DNA from: Xanthoparmelia taractica
Lineage: Eukaryota; Ascomycota; Lecanoromycetes; Lecanorales; Parmeliaceae
Length of the DNA stretch: 64,000 nt
Assembly: GCA_033085395.1 (NCBI GenBank)
Contig: JANQBS010000196.1
Span: 1-64,000, forward strand
Direction of reading: 5' to 3'
Shown here piece after piece: positions 23,019-33,388 of this stretch (the stretch's first letter is position 1; the number at the start of each line of letters is the position of its first letter). Position numbers and translations under genes: made by a program. The notes beneath the pieces were generated by a model. The model was not told where the DNA came from, did not search any database, and saw nothing but the letters and a program-made list of their open reading frames with translations.

Positions 23019-24789
23019 TCTCCTTTGACGGCTAACGGAGCTAAAGATGACACGGTGAAGATGGTTGCACAAGAGCTGGCCTAATGGGAAAAGCAATCAC
23101 GTGCGGTCGCGTCTGGGTAATGGCAAGCCGTTGCGCCCGGTGTTATAAAGTGGTGAAGGTCTATAGCAGTTTACGAGAGACAAAGCAGCGAAATGTAGCT
23201 CTCGATGCTTGCCGGTCCAAGAGTCCGACTCTGCAATGTGAGCCTGGTTCAACTTCTCTAAGGATGGGTGTTAGAGGAGAACATGTAGTCGATGTTGTGC
23301 GGATTATCTCAAGTTTGTTGCCAAGAGAATCTCTGGTAATGGCACCGGAGCTAGACCGAATATCACCAAGCGTAAAGCGGCGGGCGCCTACTGTTATTCG
23401 AATGCAGTCAGATTTCTGAATCCGCCAGACCTACTTGCCACAAGCTATTTGTTCCTAGATACCAAAGACGAAATCAGCAGTGTATTCAGTCTACCTATGT
23501 GACCCAGTCATGATCAAACATTGATCTTCTACGCCAGTAAGAGAAAGAGGCACGGATTCTACTTTGCAAAGCTGTGAACTTGGTCACACCTTTGGTTACC
23601 TGTTGTCCTTGAAGGTGAAAACAATCGACCTTCAAATGACAGATATGTTGAGATTCGAAAGCAGCATTGTTCGCATCCTACAAGTCGCTATTTACCTCCT
23701 TTTTTTCAGTGCCAGTCCATTATCCTGTACACATTCATGTCAAAAAAGTATTATCTGGGAGGCATACCGTTATGCACTTCAAGCGCACTTGATGTCCGCA
23801 ACTACAGGTTTGTAGGTGATGTTTTTATGTCACTCCCAGATCACGGCTCCAACTCAAATCGTATTGGAAAGTGTTTTTGACACTGGGAATCAGCGGGGTG
23901 AGTTGAAGGGCGGGAATTTCCCTCTGAGTTAAATGCAGTCAAATGTCCCTGATACCACCAACTCCCGATTCAATCACGGCTACCCAGCATTATCCCCTTT
24001 TCTTTTCTACAAAGATTCCCCTCCCTTCCAATGTCCCATTTCTACAGACCCACCCTTCACCACCAGCAAACTAACCCCTCCCCTCCCTTCCCAATCCCCT
24101 CTCTCAGCACCCTCAAACACCATCCTCAAACCCTTAACACCCAAAAACCCCTTTCCGCCTTCTCCCTCAAGCCCCAAAATCCCAACCACAGCACCAACCT
24201 CACACAAACCATCTACACACCAGAAATGCGAGATCTCCTATACGTAGCATCCCAGATCCACAAGCCTATACTTTATACTTACAACACATAGCCGACAAAC
24301 ATATTCACCAGCAAAAGAGACAGATATAAAACCCCGCGCCCCTGGTCTAGGACTGGGAAACGCAGTTCAGCTCGATGAACGCAAGAGAGGGTATTAATCA
24401 GTGACGGCGTATGGAAGGATGAGAAACAGAGTGTTTGATTGAGAAGATGGGGGTCTGCGATGCGGGATCTATATGGGAGTGTGTTGGGAGATGAATGTGC
24501 GTTTGAGGACTTTGGTATCTGGAATTCTTTAGGCATAAGCGGACGGGGGTCTGTGCATTAGTAGCTGGCGTTTTCGATCGTGCTTCACGTCGTGGTTAAG
24601 GCGCACGCACGGCGAGTCCATGGTGTGCTGTTGCTACTTGTCCTTGACGTATTGGGTAGACTTTATACAAGGGGCCCACGCGCCTACCAGTTCCAAGGAC
24701 CACTCATCCATCCAACACGAGCGAGCTAATAACGGCCCGTTCTGTGGTCACCAGTTCTTCGTTCTTCAGCTATTCACACTGAGATCGAC
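23019..24789. other. Intergenic 1.8 kb, no gene supported
   Basis: Holds the promoter of the minus-strand gene ending at 22383. A C-rich, stop-poor stretch at about 23990-24230 gives overlapping Pro/Ser/Thr frames of about 100 codons that look like composition artefacts. No RNA gene or repeat recognised. Confidence 0.4.
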
Positions 24790-26016
24790 TCAAGCGGCGT
24801 ACTGCCGTCTCTCTCCACCCCTCAGCCCCGTGTTCTGAGCCCCATGCTGCTGACTCTCAGCGGCTAGATCCCACTCCTCGCAGAGCCCGCAGCAGAAGAT
24901 GAGCCAGTACGGGTTTTTCAGCAATCTCTCCGTCCTCTCCTCTCTGTCCGTTTTCGCCCTCTTCGGCTTTGCGCCTTGCTCCGCCTGCCCGTCCCGGCCC
25001 CTGAGGTTGGGATTCGCAGTATCATCCCGGTTCTCGAATCTTACCACTCGCGCCGGCTGATCATCCGTAAGTGCACCCGTCATGGTCCGTTGGCCCTGCT
25101 CAGATGCTGTCCTGGGCAGTCCATATATGCCATGTACCTGCCTCTGTGGCGGCAAATGCCCACTTCGGATTGGCGTAAACTTTCCCCTCACGAGCACCCC
25201 ATTTTCCCCTCTCATCACGACACCTTTCGGTAAGCCGACCGTCTGCTTCAGCCATTCCCTCTCCGCTGCGGTAGGACTACGGAATTTGTCGCGAAAGCGT
25301 CCTGGTGGAGGTGGCAGGCGATAATTGGAAGCTTCGGGCTTGTTGAAAGAGGGCAGACCGGAAGGTGTGGGGCTGCGAAGTGGTGGCGGGTGAGGCGGCT
25401 GGATTGGTCCGAGCACTGGAGAGGGCGGAGGAGAATACCGCTGGGCTATGGGGATAGGAGATGGAGGGTGGTCGGATGTGGAGAAGGACTTTCGCTTTAG
25501 GCTGGAAGCGCGTGCGCGGAGTGTGGCTGCTGAAGAGTGCGCTACTATAGATAGCGGGCGTAAAGTGGCAAGAGAAGATTGCTCAGTAATAGGATAAAGA
25601 ACGTGCGGGATATGCATGTGCTTTGTAGGGGAGCCTGTCTCCGTGGTGCGGAGGAAGGAGGCGGGGACTGGAGAGCCGGATGCATCCATAGTGATATTAA
25701 GCCATGCTGGCGGTTCATCATTATTGGGTGTCGTGGCGAGATGGTTTGCATTTCCCCAACCCGCATCATCCCAACCATTCGTCGCATTACCGTCCAGATG
25801 TTCCTGGCTGGTGGCGAAGGGCGCTTCGTATATGGAATTGTGGGGTGATGGGTAACTTTCTGAGGAGTCGAGGTAGGCCCCGAGAGCCTGTGCGGCTGAC
25901 TTCCGGCGAAGTCTAGGCCCTGTTTTGGCTGTGCCTGAGGGCGGAGATGGTGTGGGTGTCCGAGCTCCGTTGGTGGTAGACTCTAATGGCGAACGAGGAT
26001 CTGATGCTGCACCCAT
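24790..26016 (-). CDS. Disordered hypothetical protein, 408 aa
   Basis: Single exon from an ATG at 26016 (MGAASDPRSPLEST) to a TGA at 24790. Most of the protein is Pro/Ser-rich with charged patches and should be unstructured. A segment at about residues 235-275 (RFRDKFRSPTAAEREWLKQT, then VGLPKGVVMRGENGVLVRGK) is the most conserved-looking part. Near the C terminus KNPYWLIFCCGLCEEWDLA is a short hydrophobic, Cys-containing stretch after a basic run (KPKRAKTDREERTERLL). It might anchor to a membrane or be lipid-modified, but there is no proof. No domain recognised; the C-terminal 25 residues may be read-through if an intron was missed. Confidence 0.65.
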   Translation of the reverse strand: MGAASDPRSPLESTTNGARTPTPSPPSGTAKTGPRLRRKSAAQALGAYLDSSESYPSPHNSIYEAPFATSQEHLDGNATNGWDDAGWGNANHLATTPNNDEPPAWLNITMDASGSPVPASFLRTTETGSPTKHMHIPHVLYPITEQSSLATLRPLSIVAHSSAATLRARASSLKRKSFSTSDHPPSPIPIAQRYSPPPSPVLGPIQPPHPPPLRSPTPSGLPSFNKPEASNYRLPPPPGRFRDKFRSPTAAEREWLKQTVGLPKGVVMRGENGVLVRGKFTPIRSGHLPPQRQVHGIYGLPRTASEQGQRTMTGALTDDQPARVVRFENRDDTANPNLRGRDGQAEQGAKPKRAKTDREERTERLLKNPYWLIFCCGLCEEWDLAAESQQHGAQNTGLRGGERRQYAA

Positions 26017-26685
26017 GATTGCTCGAGTGAGGGACCGGATGTGAAATAGCCTGACACTGTAGCAATTATGATGCTTGATGAAATATCTGCCGTCGTTTGT
26101 AGGATATGAATAGCGATAGGAAGTAGAGAAGTCACATGAATGGAAGTCTTACGGATCAGGAAGCTGCGACTGAGCCGATCGTTTGACACCCACCATTTCT
26201 CTAGGGGTAAGTCATCAAGTTCGTAGCCTTGCAGGCAGGGTTCATGAGATTCCTATGCGAACAAGACCCGCTTCTTCTGGTAAACTAATGCTGGTTCATT
26301 CATGGGCCCGTAATACTTTGCACATTTCCAGCAGATATCACTCCATAACCCTAGTAATCACGCAGAAGTTTCATGCTTATCCGGTGCTATGCTATGCATA
26401 GTGTATACAAATCCAACGTACCATTGGTCCAGGGAGACAGAGCATCTTATCCAAGAGGCTGGCTCTAAGCTCGACAGGCTGCATGTCGAGGAAGTGCGTG
26501 ACAGAAGGGTAATCGCACACGGCATGTTCCCACGCCAATTAGAGAGATGTAGTTGGTGGCAGGAACTGTTTTGCATTGCGGTTTCATGCGAAGATCGTCG
26601 TCCTCCAGTGTGTTCGGCGCTGCGAGATTCCCGTCTCAAAGAGTACGTGTGCCATCCACACTGGAAGCTGTAGAAAAAGTACTGC
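26017..26685. other. Intergenic between two minus-strand genes
   Basis: About 670 bp. It contains the promoter of the gene at 24790-26016 and the 3' flank of the Uds1-domain gene. The open + frame at 26389-26673 lacks any domain and overlaps the end of the spliced minus-strand gene, so it is not called. Confidence 0.45.
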
Positions 26686-29225
26686 TCAGTGAGCCGTCAT
26701 ACTTTGGCTCAACGAGGATTTCCCGGGCGTCTGATCCTTCTTCAGTGCTCGAAGTTGAGCCTCTAGTTTGCGACGTTCGTCTTGTTCAACCTACAACGTA
26801 GTCAGCACCGCTCAAGGCGAATACCTGGAAGATATTTACCCTTAGAACTCTCAGGCTCTCCGCCCTTGTTTCTCTCATCATCTTCTTAAACTCATTCTTT
26901 AACACTGCAGTGCTCGTATTGCTGGAACCCTGAGACTCCCGGCTACCCGGCTTTCCTGGGACATTGACCCCAAGCGATTCAACCTTTCCGTCGTTTATCT
27001 GGGTCTCCAGCGCTTCAATGCGGTCTCTCAGACCGTCGATGATGTTTTCCAAGTGCTCACGTTCCTTTTCATATTCAATGCTGGACTTGGTCATGACCTC
27101 GTATTCGCCAATGGTTTCAGAGAGTTCCTTTTGTAAGATCTGGACCCGGTGGTTAAGCTCAGAGCTGCCTGCCTTGTGCTGAGTCTTCAAGCCAGCAAGC
27201 TCTCCCATCAGCGCCCCATTGCGCTCAATGAGATCCTCGATCTCCTTTTGCATAGCTGGATGAGATGCGACTTCGGCCGCACGCTGGGCACGAGTGCCAT
27301 ACGCCCCATCAAGCTCCGCTCTGGCAACGGTAAGTTCAGTCTGTAAGCGAACCATTTCCCCCTCGGAGTCCTCTAGCTCGGTACGTGCCTTTTCGGCTTC
27401 TGTATATTTTTCTTGTATCTTTGTCTCCAGGCCTCGTGTCTTGGTGATCTGTTCTTCCAGCTCGTTTGTCACTGTCCGTAATTGATTTTCAAGATTTGAG
27501 ACATAGTCATGCTTGTCCCGTAGCTCAGCCAGTAGCCGGTCCTTATCTCCCTTGCTTGCTGCCAACTGAGCGCTGAGAATGTTGCTTTCTTCTATGCTTT
27601 CTCTGACCGTAGACTCGATGTCATTCCTAGCTTTCTCGAGCTCTGCAGTCACTTCTGCTAATTGCGCATCTTTTTCAGAATCAGATTTGGTGCTCAAATC
27701 CCTCTGCTGCTGGATCTGACGACCCAGAATCTCCTTTTGGTCATGCAAACCTTTGACTCGTGTGTGTAATGCTTGAACGTTGGCGGAGAATGCCTGTAAC
27801 GAGAAGCTGTCCTCTTCTGACAATGTATTATGCCATAAGTTGTGCAATGCAGTCTCATATTGACCGACCTTTTCCTCGTGAATAAGCTGTTTAGATGTTG
27901 AGATCTGGCTATGATCTTTGAGGCGCTCCACAGCTTGTTCTAGTGCATCTAGTCCATTTCCAAGGAAAGCTATTTGTTCTTCCGGACTTCGACCAGAAAC
28001 ATCAGGAGGTTGAGGATACTGGGCGTCAGGATCGAGGTTACTTCGAAGGATGAGACCGCGAAGTTGGGTGTTGAGATCCTCAAGCCTCTCTTCAGCAGCG
28101 TAAGCAGATTGCTTAAAGCCTTGTAATGTATCGACTTGGCTTCTTTGCATGCTGTCGAGGCCCTTTTCTAAATACTCCATTTGCCCTCGCAACCCAACCT
28201 CGTGATCCTGTTGCAATTTGGATTCTCCGTGTGGTGCAGGAGGTGCAGATAGCATTTGCCGGCCAGCGCTCGCTTGTGCGATTGCATCCCTCAGACGTCG
28301 GTTGAGGTCCCAGAGCTTCCGCTCCGTCTCAAGAATTGACTCGGTCTGTTCAGCGAAGGCTGAAGCTATCTTCCCGTTTGCTTGAGTGTCGCCGGATTCT
28401 AAGAGTGAGTCCAATGTCTGGTAGAAGCTGCGATCGTCGAATTCCTTTCCGAAACTGAGTGTAGGTAGGCTCTCAGACCTTTCAGGATAGCCGTTCATGT
28501 GGTCTAATTGTTCATGAGAGACGCCATTATCCAAATAACCCTTGTGTGTCATCTTCAAGACTCCAGCTGTATGTTCTAGTAACCTTTTCTGTAGCTCTTG
28601 CGACCGTCTCTCAAGCCTGAGCAATTCCTGCGCCAGGTCCTCGCACTTCTTGTTGCTGGCGGCCAGTTCGTTGTCTGTCTTGCTTAATAAGTCACTAGCG
28701 CTACCTTTGCTTATCACACTTCTTCGTTGCCGTTTCGATCCGCTTTCCGTAACGCTTTCGCGACTGTTTGGGGTATAGAGTCGATTCAGTGAAGTTGCCG
28801 CATCGCGAAGCTTATTCTCGATGGCTAGCTTGCGCTTGGTTGCATCAATGCGAGTCGATAGGATTGAGATCTCCTTCTTCAGCTCGTCCACCTCCTCAAA
28901 GGACAAAAGCCCGAATTGTGAGCTGTCCCCAATGGCTGTCTCCATCAACAGGTGCATCGACACCGGGTCATCGGTGTCCAACAGCTCGGAATTCGGCGCT
29001 GGTAATCCGTTCGTCTGCAGAGGATGAGTCTAACATCTGACATCACATTGCTTCCGGGTTACTCACATGTTGGAACCGTTGCCGGTCTCCTCTGTCTTCA
29101 TCCGTGCTTTCCAGCGAGCATTTGTAGCTTTCGAGCAGTGCCTTGGAGGAGGGATGAAGGCCAGTGCCATACCGAGAGTCATAATTCGAGGCAGAGGAGG
29201 AGCTCCGTACTGCATGGCCGTTCAT
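26686..29225 (-). CDS. Uds1-domain coiled-coil protein (up-regulated during septation), 812 aa, 3 exons
   Basis: Exons 29225-29067, 29014-26840 and 26790-26686 join in frame (2439 nt). Intron 1 is GTGAGT...CTGCAG (52 nt) and intron 2 is GTAAAT...TTGTAG (49 nt). The start is the first ATG, MNGHAVRSSSSA. Residues about 75-130 (HLLMETAIGDSSQFGLLSFE, then EVDELKKEISILSTRIDATK and RKLAIENKLRDAATSLNRLY) match the Uds1 domain described from fungal proteins up-regulated during septation. The rest is a long heptad-rich coiled coil (for example LEKARNDIESTVRESIEESN). The last exon adds a charged tail, VEQDERRKLEAQLRALKKDQ. A structural role at the septum or cytoskeleton is inferred from the family name. 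A further 5' exon cannot be excluded. Confidence 0.85.
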
Positions 29226-30093
29226 CGTAAAGGTGCTGGCTTGCGCAACGTCCTCCAACAGCAGTGTCCCGACAAAGTCGGGGGACGAGAATGGTTACAG
29301 TTCATGTGAGAGGTGCATGACCGCAAACTGCACTTACCGTAATCTGCTACAGCGTACTCTTTTCTTGCTGGCAGACGCAATAATCACTCAGATGCTTGAA
29401 TTGCTCGCTTCTTCAATGGTATATGAGCGTTGTGAAACCGGGAGAGATCGACGGCTAGCGCGGCTTTTGGCGCTAAGAACATCTTCCCGCCTACAGCCTT
29501 CCCTCCCTGACTTCCCTCCTATGACCAATGGAATATGGATGGCCTCAGCAATCAATTGTGAGTTGATTTCTGACCGTACACTGATGGACTACGGATCCTA
29601 TGATTGTAGTAACATCATCTTGAATGTTTCGATGAGAGGCTCTCGCCGCATCACAGCCTAAAGGTCTTATGTCAATGTCAGCAACTACTGTGTGCTACGA
29701 ATGTAACGGAGACATTTTGAAGACCGTCCAATCCCTTGTGGTCGCGCGCAAGCCAACTGAGAAGGGTCATTGTGAGACTTCGTGCTTTTCAGGATGAAAC
29801 AGGTCTTGCCGCAAGCACGCCGCGCAAATCCTCCAAGGCTGAGCCAGCCTCTACCTCGGGTCCTGTTGGTGAAGATTGTAGAAAGGGACTTCATGGATTC
29901 AATCTCTTCTTTCAGCTAAGCTGCGCTTTATTCCCACCCTCAAAAGAAATCATAATCATGTCCCCATCCCAAGAATCTCGTGGTGTTCAATTAGGGGATA
30001 TGTTGTATCTCGCAAAGGCAACCCGCTGCTGCTGTCCACCACAATTGTAAAAATACTTAGCTTACAACTACCAAACCGTTGAACCTTGCAAGC
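29226..30093. promoter_or_regulatory. Divergent intergenic region
   Basis: 870 bp between two genes that start in opposite directions, so it should hold both promoters. The open + frame at 29233-29661 overlaps the 5' region of the minus-strand gene and has no recognisable domain. No clear core promoter motif was identified. Confidence 0.4.
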
Positions 30094-31101
30094 ATGTTGT
30101 CGTTCGTCCTAGTTATTCTTGTACCCATCGCCTTCGCCTCTGCAGCGACATATACCAACCAAACGGCGGATTGCGAATTTGCTAACGGTACTCTCAATGT
30201 CTACCAGCATCCCAATGTCTCCAGTTCCTACAGCATACCTGCGGTAACCTCAAGCGGCTCGACAGTCACGAACAAAACCTGGCAGATAATCGATAGTATT
30301 GGGAACATATCAGACACATCGAACGTCGTCGTCCAGAGGCCGAACAATTCTCCCATTACATATTTCTGGACACCTCAGGCACTATCAACGCATCTTCTTT
30401 GTCATCACCTGTCCCATTCGCCGGCTGCGCATTCAAGTTCGAGCTGCCTTCAAGCTATATCGGGAAAACTTCGAGTGATGGGACTTGCGGCAAACTCTTC
30501 GGCCAGTCTTGCCTGAACGAAACTATGCAGATCGCTCAGGGCGCTACAGCGGCCATACCGGCAACCGCAGGCTCAACGGAATTGATAGAGGCGTGCAAGA
30601 CTGTAAGCGAAGTTGTTAACAGTTACATCGTCACTTCAAACGTCTGTAGCAAAGACGGACCTTCTATCGTGGTCACACAGGGTAACGATATCCGCGTGAT
30701 TGTATATTCACACAACATAGCTGACTCCAGACTTAGATCTCAATTTCTCCTACCCCAATATCGACAACTGCACCGATCCTCCGACTACCTTGCCTATTCC
30801 ACTTTTTGAGCGTGTCAAGCCCTTCCAGCCAGGCAATTATACGATATATGATCAGTTGATCAAAACCACCACGCCTATGCTCCTATCTTTGTTCTCCAAT
30901 GCTACGACGCTGAGCGGTGCTGGTGATAGCCTTGCCGAGGTTTATTTGACCTGTACGAGCCCGATGAATGTGACTGCGGGCAGTCATGATCCAAAGAGCG
31001 CGGCAGATCATTCTGCGGTGGCCGATGTGAAGAGCGTGGTGGGCTTTGCCCTTGCGATTATTGCTTTGGTATTTCTATGTTGTGATGATGATGATGGATA
31101 A
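30094..31101 (+). CDS. Secreted or cell-surface protein, 305 aa, 3 exons (model tentative)
   Basis: Starts at the ATG at 30094 with a clear signal peptide (MLSFVLVILVPIAFASA) followed by Asn-rich mature sequence with several N-glycosylation sequons. Proposed exons are 30094-30295, 30337-30681 and 30731-31101 (918 nt, in frame). Intron 2 (49 nt, GTAACG...CTCCAG, with a CTGAC branch-like site) is convincing. Intron 1 (41 nt, GTATTG...GTCCAG) is very short. It restores the frame into KAEQFSHYIFLDTSGTINAS, but a simple frameshift there would give almost the same result. The mature part has spaced Cys residues (AGCAFKFEL, GTCGKLFGQSC, EACKTV, NVCSKD, DNCTD, LTCTSP). The C terminus has a hydrophobic segment (VVGFALAIIALVFLCC) that may be a GPI or membrane anchor. 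Function unknown. Confidence 0.72.
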
Positions 31102-31531
31102 TCTCGTTTGCTTTGCACTTTCAGCGATGGGTGGATTGCGTGTTTTGTTCACGATACCACTGTCGTTTATGGCTTCTGTAATTTTTGATGGTTAAAGCGT
31201 TGGATAGTCTTTACTTGTGAGACTTTGCTCCACATGTACTTCTATGCATCTATCTCTCTCACTATGAACGTCTTGAGGCGAGATACTACATCTTGGGCAA
31301 GCATCAATGACCCAAAAAGCCAATCCTTGGCGCCTATCGATTCGATATGGAATACATTCTATGTATGCTGCGAGACGAAACAGGTACACGTTGCACCCTG
31401 AAAATGCCAATGGCTGAAGTATAGCTATACAAGTGCGCACCACCTTCTTTACATTGATCAGAAAGATGTTAGTCGCTAGCACCATCGATTGACCTCGCTG
31501 TACGTCCCCTCCTGGCCACACTCACATATTA
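31102..31531. other. Convergent intergenic region
   Basis: 430 bp between the ends of the secreted-protein gene (+) and QCR6 (-); presumably both 3' UTRs. Nothing else seen. Confidence 0.4.
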
Positions 31532-32278
31532 TCACTTCAGGTGTCGGAAGAGCGTTTGTGCAGCGCATTGGGTCGCGCAGTGTTGGAGGTGGAAGACTGG
31601 GTGGTCAATGCCGTTCCATTAGCAATACGTCCCGGTATGAGCCATACATGAGCACCCAAACTCACATTCCTCAACACAGTCTTCCTTAGGGCCCTTGTGG
31701 TTTGGGTTCTCGTGCTGCTGGGTGACGCGCTCGGCGCACGCCTCGTAGTGGTGCTTTGCGGGACTACATTGGGCGGACTTGGCGCAATCTGTAGACAGTG
31801 GGTCGTTAGCTCGGAATACTTATTTATTCGAGGCTTCCCTACGGAGAGCCAATTGGATAGAAAGGAATGGCCAGGAGTCGGAACGAAGACTGGAGCTCAT
31901 GCTTGCGGCTTCTACCCCTGGAGAGAAATTCGGACGTCGTGGCCCGGGAATAAAAAAAACTGTAGAGTGGATTATGAATATGCAAGTAAAAGCCATTGAC
32001 TTACCCGCCTCAAGCTTAGGCTTTGGATCCTCAGGCTCCTCTTCCTCCGCTTCCTCTTCCTCTTCCTCCTCTTCGTCATCCCCACCCTCGTCATCGCCCC
32101 CCTCCTCCTCTCCGCCTTCATCTCCTCCTTCCTCTTTATCACCATCATCGCTTTCCTCTTCTCCCTTGTCTTCACCCCCTTCGTCGTCCTCTTTCTCCTC
32201 TTCCGCGGGGGCCTCGGCGTGCAGCTCCGTGAAGCCGATCGAGCTGTAGAAATTGGAGAAGATGTCGGAGAAAGCCAT
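31532..32278 (-). CDS. QCR6: Cytochrome bc1 complex subunit 6 (acidic hinge protein), 153 aa, 3 exons
   Basis: Exons 32278-32005, 31788-31666 and 31596-31532 join in frame (462 nt). The donors are GTAAGT and GTGAGT, and the acceptors CTACAG and ACCCAG. The protein starts MAFSDIFSNFYSSIGFTELH, then has about 65 residues of Glu/Asp/Gly repeats. It ends in the conserved hinge-protein core: PEDPKPKLEADCAKSAQCSP, HHYEACAERVTQQ, EDCVEEFFHLQHCATQCAAQ and a Leu-Phe-Arg tail. The cysteines of the twin CX9C-like pattern (KSAQC, EAC, EDC, QHC, TQC) are present; in the family they form disulfides in the intermembrane space. It is an accessory subunit of respiratory complex III that helps cytochrome c docking. 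The acidic expansion is typical of fungal members. Confidence 0.93.
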
Positions 32279-33388
32279 AGCGACGGCAAATTAGAGATAT
32301 GGCACTGCCACAGCTGGTGAGAAGGCCTTCGATGCCCAATGGATGAGGTTGGTAGCTTCTGGTCGAGGGCGAGAAGGTAAGTGAGGTGCACTTGGTCTTA
32401 AACTTTCTGACCAGGGGAAGGCTTGGCGGCACGTGATTCGCTAAGACTTCCTGAGTAGAGCCTTAGACAACGCTTGCCAAATCTCAGACAATTCTGCTTT
32501 ATAATTCATTCCTTGTCACACAATAGTATCTTGGATATATGAGTTGAGATACCTGGTTGAGGTCCCAAGACGAGATTGATTACTAGGAGAATGAGCTTTG
32601 GGCAACTGCTTGTAGACGATATGGCTAATTACATCCAAGTAAATCTACTCTGATAACGCCTTTGGCTCGTCTCCTTTGGTATTTGAAAAGCACTATATGC
32701 GAACGCTGGAGGATGGATTGGAGCTCGGACCAGTAACTCTACGCGGAAGTTTTCCACAGTGTGGTCTGCATGCCGGAGCGAGAAATGCTGGCCACAGACG
32801 TGAAGCCATCTGAGCCACTTAGCACAGCGCTGCCTGCAGTGCAACAACTCGACCTCGCACGGCAAATACACAAGCTCAAATTGATGACATTCTCTGATAG
32901 TCTCTCAGCATTGGTTTCTAAAGATTCATTTCCTAGGGAGGACAGCTGTGGCAATGCTTTTTCGGGTAGGCAGGGAATAGGTTCTTACTTCGGTCAGCAG
33001 AGACCAAGTGGTCTCAGGTTTAGAAGCAGCTGTAGTCTGATACGTATGATCTCAAGCTTCGTAGAAATCAGGGGGTGATACCTGCTTGACATGGACAGAA
33101 CCAAGCGCCTAGAACATAGCAGTGCTCGCCAATACATTGGTCATAGCAAACACGGACATTAAGAGCTCTTCTCATATATCCGTATACTCTACTAAGTTTC
33201 ATTTGAGAAGCAAGTGAGATTCAAAGGAACGCGCTAGCAACGCGCTAGGCCTTGGCGCTGGAGTGAAGCCTCCCTTTTCTTCAACACCATCACGGAGGTT
33301 TGCTTTCGCTCAGATATCTTCAGCAAGTATTCTTGCTATTGTAGTACTTTGTTGATCTCATGGTTGTGAATCCGACTTTACATTCAAA
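32279..33388. promoter_or_regulatory. Divergent promoter region between QCR6 and EAF3
   Basis: 1.1 kb between the two start codons. No long credible frame. A (GTTGGT/GGTT)-poor, unremarkable sequence; I identified no specific regulatory motif. Confidence 0.4.

Noticed and set aside
23019..23096. 26-codon N-terminal extension of the 22383-23018 protein
   Set aside because: It starts with TTG and reads as hydrophobic non-conserved sequence; the ATG at 23018 is preferred.
31779..32249. 156-codon + frame of Ser/Pro repeats
   Set aside because: It is the antisense of the acidic region and first intron of QCR6, which is well supported on the minus strand.
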